From contig JASWJB010000035.1 in NCBI GenBank assembly GCA_032433595.1, positions 1 to 64,000 of the forward strand: a stretch of DNA of 64,000 nucleotides. Direction: 5' to 3'. The DNA is from Conoideocrella luteorostrata. Taxonomy: Eukaryota > Ascomycota > Sordariomycetes > Hypocreales > Clavicipitaceae. The position numbers were made by a program, and so were the translations under genes. Of this stretch, positions 37,301 to 47,517 are shown piece by piece (positions within the stretch are counted from its first letter, which is position 1; each line of letters opens with the position of its first letter). Under the pieces are notes generated by a model. That model did no database searches and was not told the DNA's origin. It saw only the letters and a list, made by a program, of their open reading frames with translations.

Positions 37301-39399
37301 ACAAGTTTTACTTCCTGGATGTACTAGGTACATGGCGTACCGGTACCTTCCTCGCGTTGGCAGCTTGCAATTCAACCTGCGAGGCTCTGCTAAGCGTGTG
37401 GATTAATTGGTGGGCATCAAGCAACCAGCAAGGAAAAGAGCCACGCCTCGGCTACTGGCTTGGCGTGTACACTTTCTTGAGTATTGCCAAGGGCTGCTTC
37501 CAGATTCTGTCTTTGGGTTATCTGTTTGTGTATCTGGCACCCAGGGGCTGCTCCATTTTGCACAAGAGACTACTACAGGCAGCGATGAGGTATGATTGAT
37601 GGAACCTCAGCAGTGGACAAATACTAACTTCTTTCAGAGCGCCCCTCTCATATATTTCGGCCACTGACACTGGCGACATCATCAACAGGTTTGTGGTTTC
37701 CTCACGTTATCATTCTGCACCAGTTTACTGACCTTGGCGAATTCAGATTCACTCGCGACTTGAATCTCTCTGAACTGGCAATCCCTGGCACCATTATCAA
37801 TGTTGTACTTCGTGAGTAATTTCCTGGAGAGATCTTCGATCGAAGCTAATGCAAAAGCTGCATAGAACTGGGTTCTTGTGTTGTTGTTGTGGCCCTCTCG
37901 ATTAATGCGACGAGTTACTTTGCCATCATTTTACCAGTAATCATTGGAGTACTATTCCTCGTTCAGCGGTTCTACCTTAAGACGAGCCGGCAGCTGCGAT
38001 TACTTGAGTGCGTCTACTTGCCGAAACCAATGAGCCGCACTAACAACCTGTCGCTAGGATCGAGGCCAATGCACCTTTAGTGACTCATTTTATTGAGTCT
38101 CTCAGTGGCTTAATTACTATCCGCGCCTTCGGCTGGACAGAAGCGTACATGAATAAGGCCAAGAGACTAATATACACGTCACAAAAGCCGGCATATCTAC
38201 TACTATGCATCCAACAGTGGCTCGTTCTGGTCCTTGACCTTGTCGTAGCTGCTATGGCAGTGGTGCTAGTCGGACTGGCGGTGGCACTTCGCTCCAAGTT
38301 GAATGGTGGAGCGCTGGGCATCGCGCTTGTAAGCATGATGCAGCTGTCGCATGCATTGACGAACTTGGTGCAGGCATGGACATCATTAGAAACGTCTTTT
38401 GGTGCTATCGCGCGAATTAAAGATTTTTACGAGAATACACCGACCGAGGAATCTCCTGGCGAGAGCAGCAGCCCTGATCTGTCATGGCCATCGGTCGGCG
38501 TTGTAAGGTTCGAAAGTGTATCGGCTACCTATAGGTAGGTGAATTGCCGTCCGCTTTCTTGAGAAGGAGCAGCAGACTAATGCCGACAGTGCCGAGGAGT
38601 CGCCGATTCTGACCGATATCACGGCTACGATCGAAGCGGGACAGAAAATCGGCCTCGTAGGACGAACGGGAAGGTGAGGAATGCACACTCTCTGTCCCTT
38701 GCACAATGATTGCTTGCTGACGGCGTGAAGCGGCAAAACTTCACTGACTTTGGCACTGATGCGCATGATTGACGTCGTGTCTGGCTCCATATATATTGAC
38801 GGGGTAGATCTGGCTACTCTGCGCGGGTCGGTCGTGCGAGACCGGTTGGGTTGTCTAGCGCAGGACCCCTTGCTGCTTCCATCCTCTATTCGAGCCAACA
38901 TAGATCCTCTTGGCATTTCAAGCGATGTGGACATTATAAATGCACTTATAAAGGTCAACCTTTGGACATTTCTATGTGCCAAGGCAAACAAAGCCGGCAG
39001 CAGAAGTGAGGTGCTCGATGCTGTAATTGATGAGGACGACTTATCTCACGGCCAAAGGCAGTTGTTTTGTCTCGCAAGAGCTATAATCAAACCTGGCAAG
39101 GTCCTCATACTAGATGAGCCTACCAGCAGGTATGTGCTCCAAACACACGAGATTGTTAACAAGGCTAACTTCACTTCTACAGCGTGGATATGGAGACAGA
39201 AGCGGAGATGCAGCGCATAATTCGCGAGGAATTTAGCAAACACACTATTATCATGATCGCACATAGATTGTCAAGCCTTCATGACTTTGATAAGATATTG
39301 GTGCTGGAGAGTGGCCGAGTCGTCGAGTCTGGGAAGCCATCTGAGTTACTTAAAGACAAGAGCAGCCGCTTCGCCAAGCTCTCACAGATATCTCTGTAG
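34383..39399 (+). CDS. ABCC (multidrug-resistance-associated) full-size ABC transporter
   Basis: An ATP-driven exporter with layout TMD0-TMD1-NBD1-TMD2-NBD2, like fungal MRP/YOR1-type pumps. I read thirteen exons that keep one frame: 34383-34476, 34532-35185, 35235-35473, 35525-35801, 35863-36096, 36152-37589, 37638-37688, 37747-37811, 37866-38007, 38058-38534, 38590-38673, 38731-39129, 39183-39399; 1,456 aa. NBD1: Walker A GPVGCGKST (about residue 648), signature LSGGQKQR (about 739), Walker B LAICDD. NBD2: Walker A GRTGSGKTS, formed across an intron; signature LSHGQRQ (about 1356); Walker B VLILDEPTSS; H-loop IAHR. NBD1 has D where the catalytic glutamate should follow Walker B, the usual degenerate site of ABCC proteins, so NBD2 is probably the hydrolytic site. 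Substrate unknown. No frameshift seen, so the gene looks intact. Confidence 0.93.
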
Positions 39400-41576
39400 T
39401 TTACTAGATAATTAGGAATTTTGCATGCTCCACTCGTCTTGTTGTGCCTGCATGTTTTTTTTTTCTAAGTCTGCACATCTGTGACGGTCCAGCACCAAGG
39501 CCCGTCATATTGCTGAACACTCAATGAATAGCACACGGCTTTCAAATGGGTAGAACCAGCCACCTAGCAATTGAATAAAGGTAGAATAGAATGCATAGGG
39601 CATGTAAAACAGTGCCCCCTTATAAGTGAGCCACTATATCTGTAAAGGTAGGATTTGACGCGGGCATCGGCTAATGCCGACCGCATACTTATCAAGCGCG
39701 CGCTAGGTTACAACCTTTGTCGTTTGTCGTATGTCGACTCAGCTTCATGCCGTCTCCATCCACCTGAAACTGAACTTTGTCAATGCTTGTCAGAGACTGC
39801 ATATCATTGGGCTCGGTCACTTTGGAGAACTCCGGCTGATATATCGAACTATGACAGACCAAGGCTAGAATAGAGTTTTTCCAAGCGGGAATAGACAAGC
39901 TCGGGTGATATACAGTAAAGATAAAGAGCAGCAGGGGCAGCTGAAAAGTTTGTTTGAGACAAGGTTGACGGACAGAATCGGCAAATAGTAACGGCATTTA
40001 GCGGGCTGCAGAAACTGTCAACCACTTGTCTGGTGTTTATGCTAGTAAACGTAGAGGATACTTCTTTAAACCCGGGATAATAATTGCTATTTGCAGAATT
40101 GATCGCTGAGAAAAGCTCATAGCCAATATAAGAACTTATTCAGCCTTAAAAAAACAGTTTCTGCCCTTTGTCAAAGGGTCAATGTAGACACTCTGAATAG
40201 CCCGCCCTTCGCATATCGGTCTCGAGTCACTGAAATGGAAGTACGGTACTAGCGCGAAAGTCGTGGTAAATAGTACCAAAAGATCCAAGGAGTCTACTCC
40301 GTAGATGCCACTGACGTCTTTCCATTCTTTCACACTCTGCTATTGTGTTGGCTGACGACTTCGGGCACGTATAATGGGGCTTGGGGGCGTACAAAAGTAC
40401 AATGCTATTCAGTATAGTCGAGTCATCCGTTATCTTCAGTGTCTAGGGCGGGACTGAAAACTGGCGATTTTGACTTTATATATAGGTAACCAGTTTGTCG
40501 ACCCAAAAGGCACACCCCTAACACTCACATATACTAAGGTCTGACACACACCCAGCAACGCTCCGTTCACTAAGGCAAAGGCTTCTCAAAAAGACCTCTA
40601 GTAATTCGTAGTAGCCTTTCTCTTGTTAAGATTAAATAGTTCCGCAGGTCACTTACCTCTTACGGGGTAACTACACACTTTCATTAAATAAAATAATAAA
40701 TAAATATATAAGGCATAAAAGCTAAGTAAACTTTAGGGGAAAAACTTTTATTAATTCTTAATAATTTTTATTACTTTTAGAAAAGTATAATTATATTATT
40801 TATAGCTATATTATTTAATTTAACTAAATTAATTAAATTTATAACTTTGTTATAGACTAGCCTAGTGGCTGCTGCGAACTAGCGTTAATAGAGTTTACAT
40901 TAATTATATACTACAGGGGAGGGTTCACTAAAGGTTCACGCGAACCGAAGTAAACCTAACCATGTCTTCCCACGGAATATCTCTGGTTCTGACCGTGGGT
41001 CACGTGCAGTAGTGGGTTTTTTTGGCGCCCGTGGCCGGCCTTCTTGCAGCCCGCTAGCCAGGGTCGTAACACCCCGCACAAGCCCCCCACTACGTAGCAA
41101 CCTACAAGTAGCAACCTACACCAAGGTGAACGTATCCACAGCCAAAAAAAAAAGGAGAAATTGTGTTTTTGAGCGAATTGGCATTGCTCGTGCTTGGGCT
41201 GCTGAAAAATTCGTCGACTTCCATGCATCCAGACGCGTTTACTGAAAAAGGGATTACGGCTCCAGGAATTTGGTGTGTTGTGGCAACAAACACTCTAAGC
41301 CAAAATAGGCTAGACGAAGGATTACCGCTTTTCTAGCGATTTTTTAAACCGCCTTAAGTCTTAAGTAGAGTAACTCGCAGGATATCGATAATGTTATCAT
41401 AGCGACTGCAATAATAACTAACCACTTCCGGTCCAGCCGTCCTTTTAAACTCGGTAATGAAAATTAGAATACGGTAAGTGAGCTGGAACAAGCAAGTGCA
41501 CGGTTAAGCCACCCGATTTCAAATTTTCGTACATCCGGAGTAAGCTGTTTGGCGTGTCTATTTCGCAAAGCTGGCC
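39400..41576. other. AT-rich intergenic region with repeat debris
   Basis: No gene. 40,680-40,870 is extremely A+T-rich and TpA-rich (TTAATT, TATTTA, AATTAAAT), typical of RIP-mutated relics. Near 40,498 lies TCGACCCAAAAGGCACACCCCTAACACTC in two overlapping pieces, related to copies near 33,498 and 47,054. About 40,918-40,960 has a GGTTCAC...GTGAACC-like self-complementary stretch that could be a terminal inverted repeat end. Confidence 0.55.
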
Positions 41577-42572
41577 ATGGAGACGCACATAAGGTATCTG
41601 GCCCGTAGTGCGATATTTGAGACGGAGAAGGCTTTTAGCACCGACTTTCCCGTGGACCATGTCAAAGGAGCGAGGCGAACAAACCATGAACCCGATGACA
41701 GACCAGTTACTATAACGCCCGTCAAGAACACCGATAAGTGGGAACTTGATTTACACGGGTTCTGCATACTACACTCCGAAACAAGTCTCGATCCTGAAGC
41801 CGCTTATAATAGGAAGAATGAAGTCCGAGACGCGTATTGGTATCAGATAGAGGCGCTCTTGCACAAGCACTTCCCTCATTATTCAAGGATTGAAAGCTTC
41901 GATTTAACTGTATGGGATACTAACTAGTCCATGAGTGGGATTTTGTTCAATTGCTGACCAGATGAAGATGAGGAAAAGGGATCCTGACTTCCCAGACGTC
42001 ACAAGAGCCTATAAAAAAGAGTACGAACAGCCTTCGAGCGTCGCACATAGCGACTATTCCCAGCATGGAGGCTTTCTGACCCTAGAACACTGTTTTCCGG
42101 GGCAAGAAGACTACTGGTCCGGAAAGGAGTTTGACATTATCAAGTAAGATACAATCTACTCTCATCCGACAAGATGCCTGGCTCACCAGCTTTAAAGTGT
42201 GTGGCGTCCGATAAATGGGTCTACAGATGACTGCCCCTTGGCGCTCTGCGATTATACTACTATAAACACGGTGGAAGACATTCGCTTGAACGATGCCATT
42301 CGACGCGACCTTGTGGGTGAAGGTTCGCTCTTACACAACAATGATGCGCATCGGTGGTACTATTTAGACAAACCAGGAGTCAATGATATAGTAGTATTCC
42401 GTAACTCAGACTCGACGGGGAAGCGAGCACGTGAGTTGAGTGATCAGATCCCCGCCTGCCTTGCTTAATCTAACTAAGGAGTAAAGGTTGTTTCCACGCG
42501 GCTGTCTTTAATCCTGCGGCTCAAGGCCCTCCACGAGAAAGCGTCGAAGTACGCTTGGCAGCATTCTACTAG
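41577..42572 (+). CDS. CmcJ/GA4-desaturase-like oxidoreductase
   Basis: A member of the fungal family annotated as 7-alpha-cephem-methoxylase P8 chain (CmcJ) or GA4-desaturase-related, often in secondary-metabolite or xenobiotic contexts. Exons: 41577-41909, 41962-42143, 42198-42430, 42487-42572, all frame-consistent; 277 aa. Early motif GARRTNHEPDDRPV; then RKRDPDFPD; AHSDYS, a candidate His-x-Asp iron-binding pair; VWRPINGSTDDCPLALCDYTTI; HRWYYL and VVFRNSDSTGKRAR. The last exon, easily missed, gives CFHAAVFNP...RESVEVRLAAFY, supplying the distal histidine and arginine expected of Fe(II)/2-oxoglutarate enzymes. The small exon completes the protein, so the gene is intact. Substrate unknown. 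The ABC transporter lies 2.2 kb upstream. Confidence 0.85.
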
Positions 42573-42706
42573 GCAACGACCCCTTAATATAACAAGCTTA
42601 TGAGAGAGAAACCATGAGCTGAGTGGTGCTGACTTGGCCATGCAGTATGGATGTCGATATTAAGACAAGATTTTGCTTTCTTTTGCTCGATAAATGAGAT
42701 TGTCTG

Positions 42707-42825
42707 TCACGAAGTGACCAGCTATGGTTGTTCTGAGCAGTGGAACTGTCCTTGTTGTTTTCTACCTAATTTTATGAGGAATTTGAACTCTCCTTATACG
42801 TGAATTCTAGCTAGAAATTCCTTCA
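42707..42825. mobile_element. LTR-like fragment (copy A)
   Basis: TGTCACGAAGTGACCAGCTATGG, in two overlapping pieces, starts a segment with GAGCAGTGGAACTGTCCTTGT and TTCTAGCTAGAA. A related segment with the same order and orientation occurs at about 46,704. The TGTCAC start is LTR-like; the right end is not identified. Confidence 0.55.
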
Positions 42826-43034
42826 ATTCATGAATGAATTCATCATCGCTCGTCATCAATTTCATCAATTTCGTCAGTAATTTCGTTATTGCACATCACT
42901 TCCCTTTTTGTCTTGGGTCTCGGGCTTGATACTTTCTCGACACTGTTACTCGCGTTCTCTGTCGTCACCCTGACTGCTGGCCTTCTGAGGCACCTGCACG
43001 CCACTTTGATGAATACGGCAGGCGATGATGCCGA

Positions 43035-45419
43035 TCAAATCTGCCTGTCTAGGAAAGATTGAATTATGCCCACGTTGCTCTCCTCGTATACCGTCAACTC
43101 CACTTTACCATCCTCCCCAAGCATTGTGTTAGGCTGGACAAATTTCCACCCTGGCTCTGGTTTCGATGCGACAATACGTCTCCAAGTCTCATACTCACCA
43201 TCAACAGCACTAAGCGGCTCATAGAAATGTCTACAAGACTCAACATCCGCGATGCATCGCCAAACGTGAATGCAGCAAAGCATCCTGCCTAAAGATGGCC
43301 TTCCATGAGAAGTGACTTTAGAAAAGTCAACAGTCACATGAACAGTCTCGGCCTGTGCGTCGTGTGTGACTGTTAGGACGCCGTCGCCGTGAAGCAGGAG
43401 GTATTTCAAGATAGCAAAATTCGCCTTGGTTAAAACTGTTAGCTGCATGTGAGAACTTAGGGTTACACAATAATACACACCCGTGCATGCGGCTGGCCCC
43501 AGATATTGTCGCGCACATTGAATGTGCGGAGAGCTTGGATGCCCTCTACTCCGATGTGCATATACGTGTAGTAGATAACTGCTGTAGTTTCAGCAAACGC
43601 ATGACCGCCGTCGTCTTGCAGCAGAGGCTTACTTACGGTCATCCGCTGTGATCAGACTTGTGTTATTGTACCCGAAAATGTCCAAAACTTCCTTGTTGTC
43701 AGAGAGGTAGTACGAGACGAGCATAGCTCTGCACTCTTCCACAGATGTGGCTAATTTCTCAAAAACACTCGTCCAAGTCTGTCCTGGTCGGTACCAAGTC
43801 TCAATTGGGTTCGTCGTAAGTGGATTAACAGGCAATCGCTCCTGGCGAAGTTGAATTTGCCCAGGGATGTTTCTGTCAGCAATTTCCCTGTGCCGTGACC
43901 CAGCAGTTCGTGAATTGCAGTCACGAGGAAACGCACAACGTGGTTGCATTCCCGATATTTCTCAACCTCTGCAGGATGTACAAAGTGGCAAGGGCGACTG
44001 CGATTGTTATTAAGACTCATGCGGTTAGCGAACACAATATTCTTGGAGCCACAGGTCTCCCGAATATCACTATACTGTGAACCGGACCATGTGGTTAGCT
44101 CCTCGGTCATCGTTAATGACAAATTTGGATCCACTTACGTTGGGAAGATTGACAGCTTCCCATATGTAGCTGGAGCAGAACGCGAGTGCTGATGGAAAGA
44201 GATATTAGATGTGCTGCATGCATATATGCATGAAGAGTAACGTTACCTACAGTGAACTATTGTGAAATCCGGCGCCTGAAACAGGTCTGCCTCAAAAGGG
44301 CCTTTGCCATCATTGTCTCCAGGCACTGCCCAAGGAAGCATGCGGATAAATTCTGTGGACCTGTCTACTAATGCCTTTAGTTTATGAGTTTCATCCGGAT
44401 CGGAAATGCAAACCACACCCTCCCATTCGGCTCGTACGCCGTACGGATCTCTATATGGTTCCACAAACCCCAAAATAGTTTCTACTCTAGGAGATATGTC
44501 AGCGACCCAAAACTTCTGTGCTTTACGGTAAGCCTCTAAGCTTCCGGTGCTAAAGCACTCAATGTAACCAGCCAGGACTTCGGCTTGTTTTGAATTCGAG
44601 ACATATTTAGTCGCTTCGCGAAGGTGAAAGCATATCTTGGACATCTCGGCTGCATGGTCGCCGGGCTCAAGGCGAACTGTTGCCCCCAAAGCATGCCCAA
44701 GCAACTCTCTTCGTTTATCGTTTGTCTTCAACGAAGCTTGGAGAAGATTAAATGAGATGTTTGTTTCATCGCAGCATTTGCGAACGCGGGTATTTTCAGG
44801 TTCAATGGAATTCTTCTCCATCACTCGGGCTACTGCGGCGATCTCCTCCTTTGTGATCTGATTTTCTCCAGGATAGTAGTTCGACTGGTTATCTTTGTTG
44901 GGAAATCCAAGACTTGATGGATACATTGCTAGTAGCGGCTCGATTATCTTCTCTAAAGCGGTAGCGCTCTGCGGAGAGCCGTTTGCCATTTTCCGAAGAG
45001 CATCGGCAGATATCGGTGGGACTACTTTTTGATCTCCATCGGCCTAAATAAAAGCCCTATACTTAGCAGCTTATGTAAGTTGTCTTTTTTAAACGAAAAC
45101 TTACAAAGTAATTACCCAGTCCAGAGAGGAACGAGCCTGCAAACTCCAGAAATGCCTCTACTTCGTCTAGTGTTACCTCTTGCTGCTGGGCGAGTTTATC
45201 CCATTTTCCTCCACAAGCTTTATGAAGCTCAAGAATAAAATCAAGAATATCCGGGCCCTCAGGAGAGGTTTGACGTAGAATAACTCTGCTCCCGTTCCAG
45301 GCAGCACGCGCAAGATGATGTGCGTAGAGTTTCTCTCGGAAAGATAGAGCTTCAAAGAGCTCTTTAATAGCGAGTTGATGCGTTGGCGCGCGATGGCGGG
45401 ATAACAACAAAGCTGCCAT
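43035..45419 (-). pseudogene. Dipeptidyl peptidase III (M49) gene with a one-base frameshift
   Basis: A cytosolic zinc exopeptidase that removes dipeptides from short peptides. Exons read: 45419-45105, 45043-44251, 44188-44139, 44074-43637, 43578-43481, 43442-43035, giving a family-length product (about 700 residues). The zinc motif HELLGH (about residues 441-446) and SLAFCSSYIWEAVNLPN are clear. Exon 4 is one base short: frame 1 runs to GKFNFAR near 43,840 and frame 2 resumes with QERLPVNPL...GQTWTSVFEKL. The second motif reads EECRAM; in the relatives I recall, the sixth residue is acidic (EECRAE/D), while the zinc-ligand glutamate itself is kept. The last splice needs a 38 bp intron. C-terminal KPSLGRM-like (RPSLGRM) and SNVGIIQSF are intact. 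Either an inactivating deletion or an assembly error. Confidence 0.85.
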
Positions 45420-46700
45420 ATTCCAGATCGGAACGAACGATTTGGCGTAATATCAGCTGTTCTGAAGGTAGTTAATTTGTTTGCTGCTTTGGGACAGACG
45501 GCGGGTTTTTAGTGCGGGGTCAAGACATGTAGTCAGAGCTTGCGATTAATAAGGCTCACCTCTTGTACCGTGCAGGTCGTAGCCAATTAGAAGCAGCGCA
45601 TAAAATGGTACTTAATCTGCTCGCTAATTTATACTATGATAGAAGTCCTGGCAAGATTGTGTTACAAAAGGCATCCCTTTGAGTGCGCGACGGTGCAGTG
45701 GAGCTAAGTGGACCCACCACAACATACTAGTACATACGAGTATCTCTAATCGCAGCTGTAGCAAAACACGCTAGTTATCGCAGTACGCCAGAGCTAGTTT
45801 GATTTGGCCTGGGAGGTTATTTGCCACACCCTACTACGCAAAACACACATAAATTCCTGGACACCTACCCCTCTTACTAAACACGTCTAGATGCTATAGA
45901 ATTTAACAAATTTTTAGCAGTATAAGTGCCTAAGTAAGGGCTAATTTGTTTAACAACGCGATTTCTAGTGTTTTCTTTAAATATGTTTATATTAATTAGT
46001 CTAACTAGTTATTCTGGGCTATTTATCTAGGCGTTGTGACCATAATCTCACTATAAGTCTTGTTAGTGGCCTTGTTAGTAGCCACTAATAGCGATAAAGG
46101 TGTGTTTTCCTTTGCCTGTTTAACTAATAATTTAATTGCCTTAGTATTTACGCCTGCGCTTAAACGGCCGCGAGACTTGCCGCGGCCCCTACACCCACGT
46201 TGAGTCAGGGCACCCTGCCTAGCAACAAGCACTTCGATTTCTGCCCGTGTGAGGCCGCGCTGTACGCTTGCTCGCATACGCCTTGTGCCTCGTGCCGTTG
46301 ACGGAAGCGACGTATGATATGGTATTTAAAGCAATTGGCCTGCTACAGGCAGGCCGTGATACTAAATTCCTTGGTGTTGCTGTGTATTCCGCTCGCTTGG
46401 ATCGGGGTTAATTTGCGGCATTCGTTGACGGCCAATTCGAATTAGGTCTTGTATTTAAAGAAGCGGGTTATCTACATCCTAGGAGTCAAGGTTAGATTCT
46501 CTTCTCATGTGGATGCTAAGGAGCTTGATACTAACGTACGAGAGGTTTTTGAAGCTACCATCTAGGATGAACAACGGTCTTATCTAGCGGTCGATTTTGG
46601 GCATGATATTCTTGAATAATGTAGGCACAAGGAAGCTTAAATTGCTGCTGGAATTGGCAGGGTTCTTCGCAATGTTAAAGCCATAGTTCCCCTTACTAGT
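45420..46700. other. Transposon-relic zone
   Basis: 45,880-46,020 is AT-rich. A minus-strand frame at 46,023-46,277 (RASVQRGLTRAEIEVLVARQ...) and a plus-strand one at about 46,300-46,440 (VFKAIGLLQAGRDTKFLGVAVYSARL) are coding-like but cut by stops, two of which (TAA near 46,408, TAG near 46,494) fit CAA/CAG-to-stop changes. I read this as decayed mobile-element coding sequence, family unknown. Confidence 0.45.
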
Positions 46701-46703
46701 TGT

Positions 46704-46850
46704 CACAATGTGAGCAGCTATGGAAGTGGATATCTAAAGCAGTGGAATTGTCCTTGTATTCTTTCTATTCTGAAGAGGAATTAGACCTCTTATTATAGAT
46801 AATTCTTGACTAGCTAGAATATCGGATAAGAATGGTTAATCGGATAACAT
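46704..46850. mobile_element. LTR-like fragment (copy B)
   Basis: TGTCACAATGTGAGCAGCTATGG (two overlapping pieces) followed by AAGCAGTGGAATTGTCCTTGT and GACTAGCTAGAAT, aligned in order and orientation with the segment at about 42,707. It lies directly after stop-ridden coding-like sequence, as a 3' LTR would. Confidence 0.55.
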
Positions 46851-47517
46851 TAGTCAGGATCCGTGCCAGGATCGTGAGCTTCCGACGGCATCATCCTTCG
46901 GCGTTGGTTAATGGCAAGCCGTTTTTGCTTTAATTTGGCTCAAGATTGTTGACATTGAAGTTTCACTTGTATGCGAAGCTTAGCTTAGATACTGATAGAG
47001 GAATGAAGCTTTCGGCGGATGCATAGACTAGCGAGAATAAGATTGGGTGATGTTTTGTCAACCAAAAGTATATGCACGCCCAACAACACAACTTCAATTC
47101 AGTCCGGCAATTGGGAAAAGACGTAATCCAACGTTCATGGACCTCTTGGATAGCGAGATCAAATACTCCAGCAGTTCTATTCATGGTTATCGAATATGGA
47201 CACCGTTCAAAGTAGCAAGAAAGGCACAACAGGAACGGGAGCAAGGCTGCGAGCAAAAGACGAGGTTTTAGTGTGAAGGGGAGACCTGATTTCTTACTTT
47301 TACGAGAGGGCTAGAAACTCTCTTATAGCTAATTGCCGTAGCTGAACCAAATTGGCCAAATCTAAATCCCTCTCTGCAAACAAAGCTGACTTCCAGTGGG
47401 GGGTCATTTCCGCCCACGCAATACGTGACTCCAAGTGTGTCCCCCACGCCTCAGCGACGATCTATTAAACACGTCTGCTCTCAAGTTAAAAGCTCTCCCG
47501 CTCGCCTTATTCCAAAA
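46851..47517. repeat. Diverged repeat pieces upstream of ferric reductase 3' end
   Basis: Contains GTCAACCAAAAG...GCACGCCCAACAACAC (from about 47,054), TTTTAGTGTGAA (about 47,266) and CCAAATTGGCCAAATCTAAATC (about 47,355), each related to pieces near 33,420-33,655, and the first also to 40,498. No gene seen. Confidence 0.45.
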
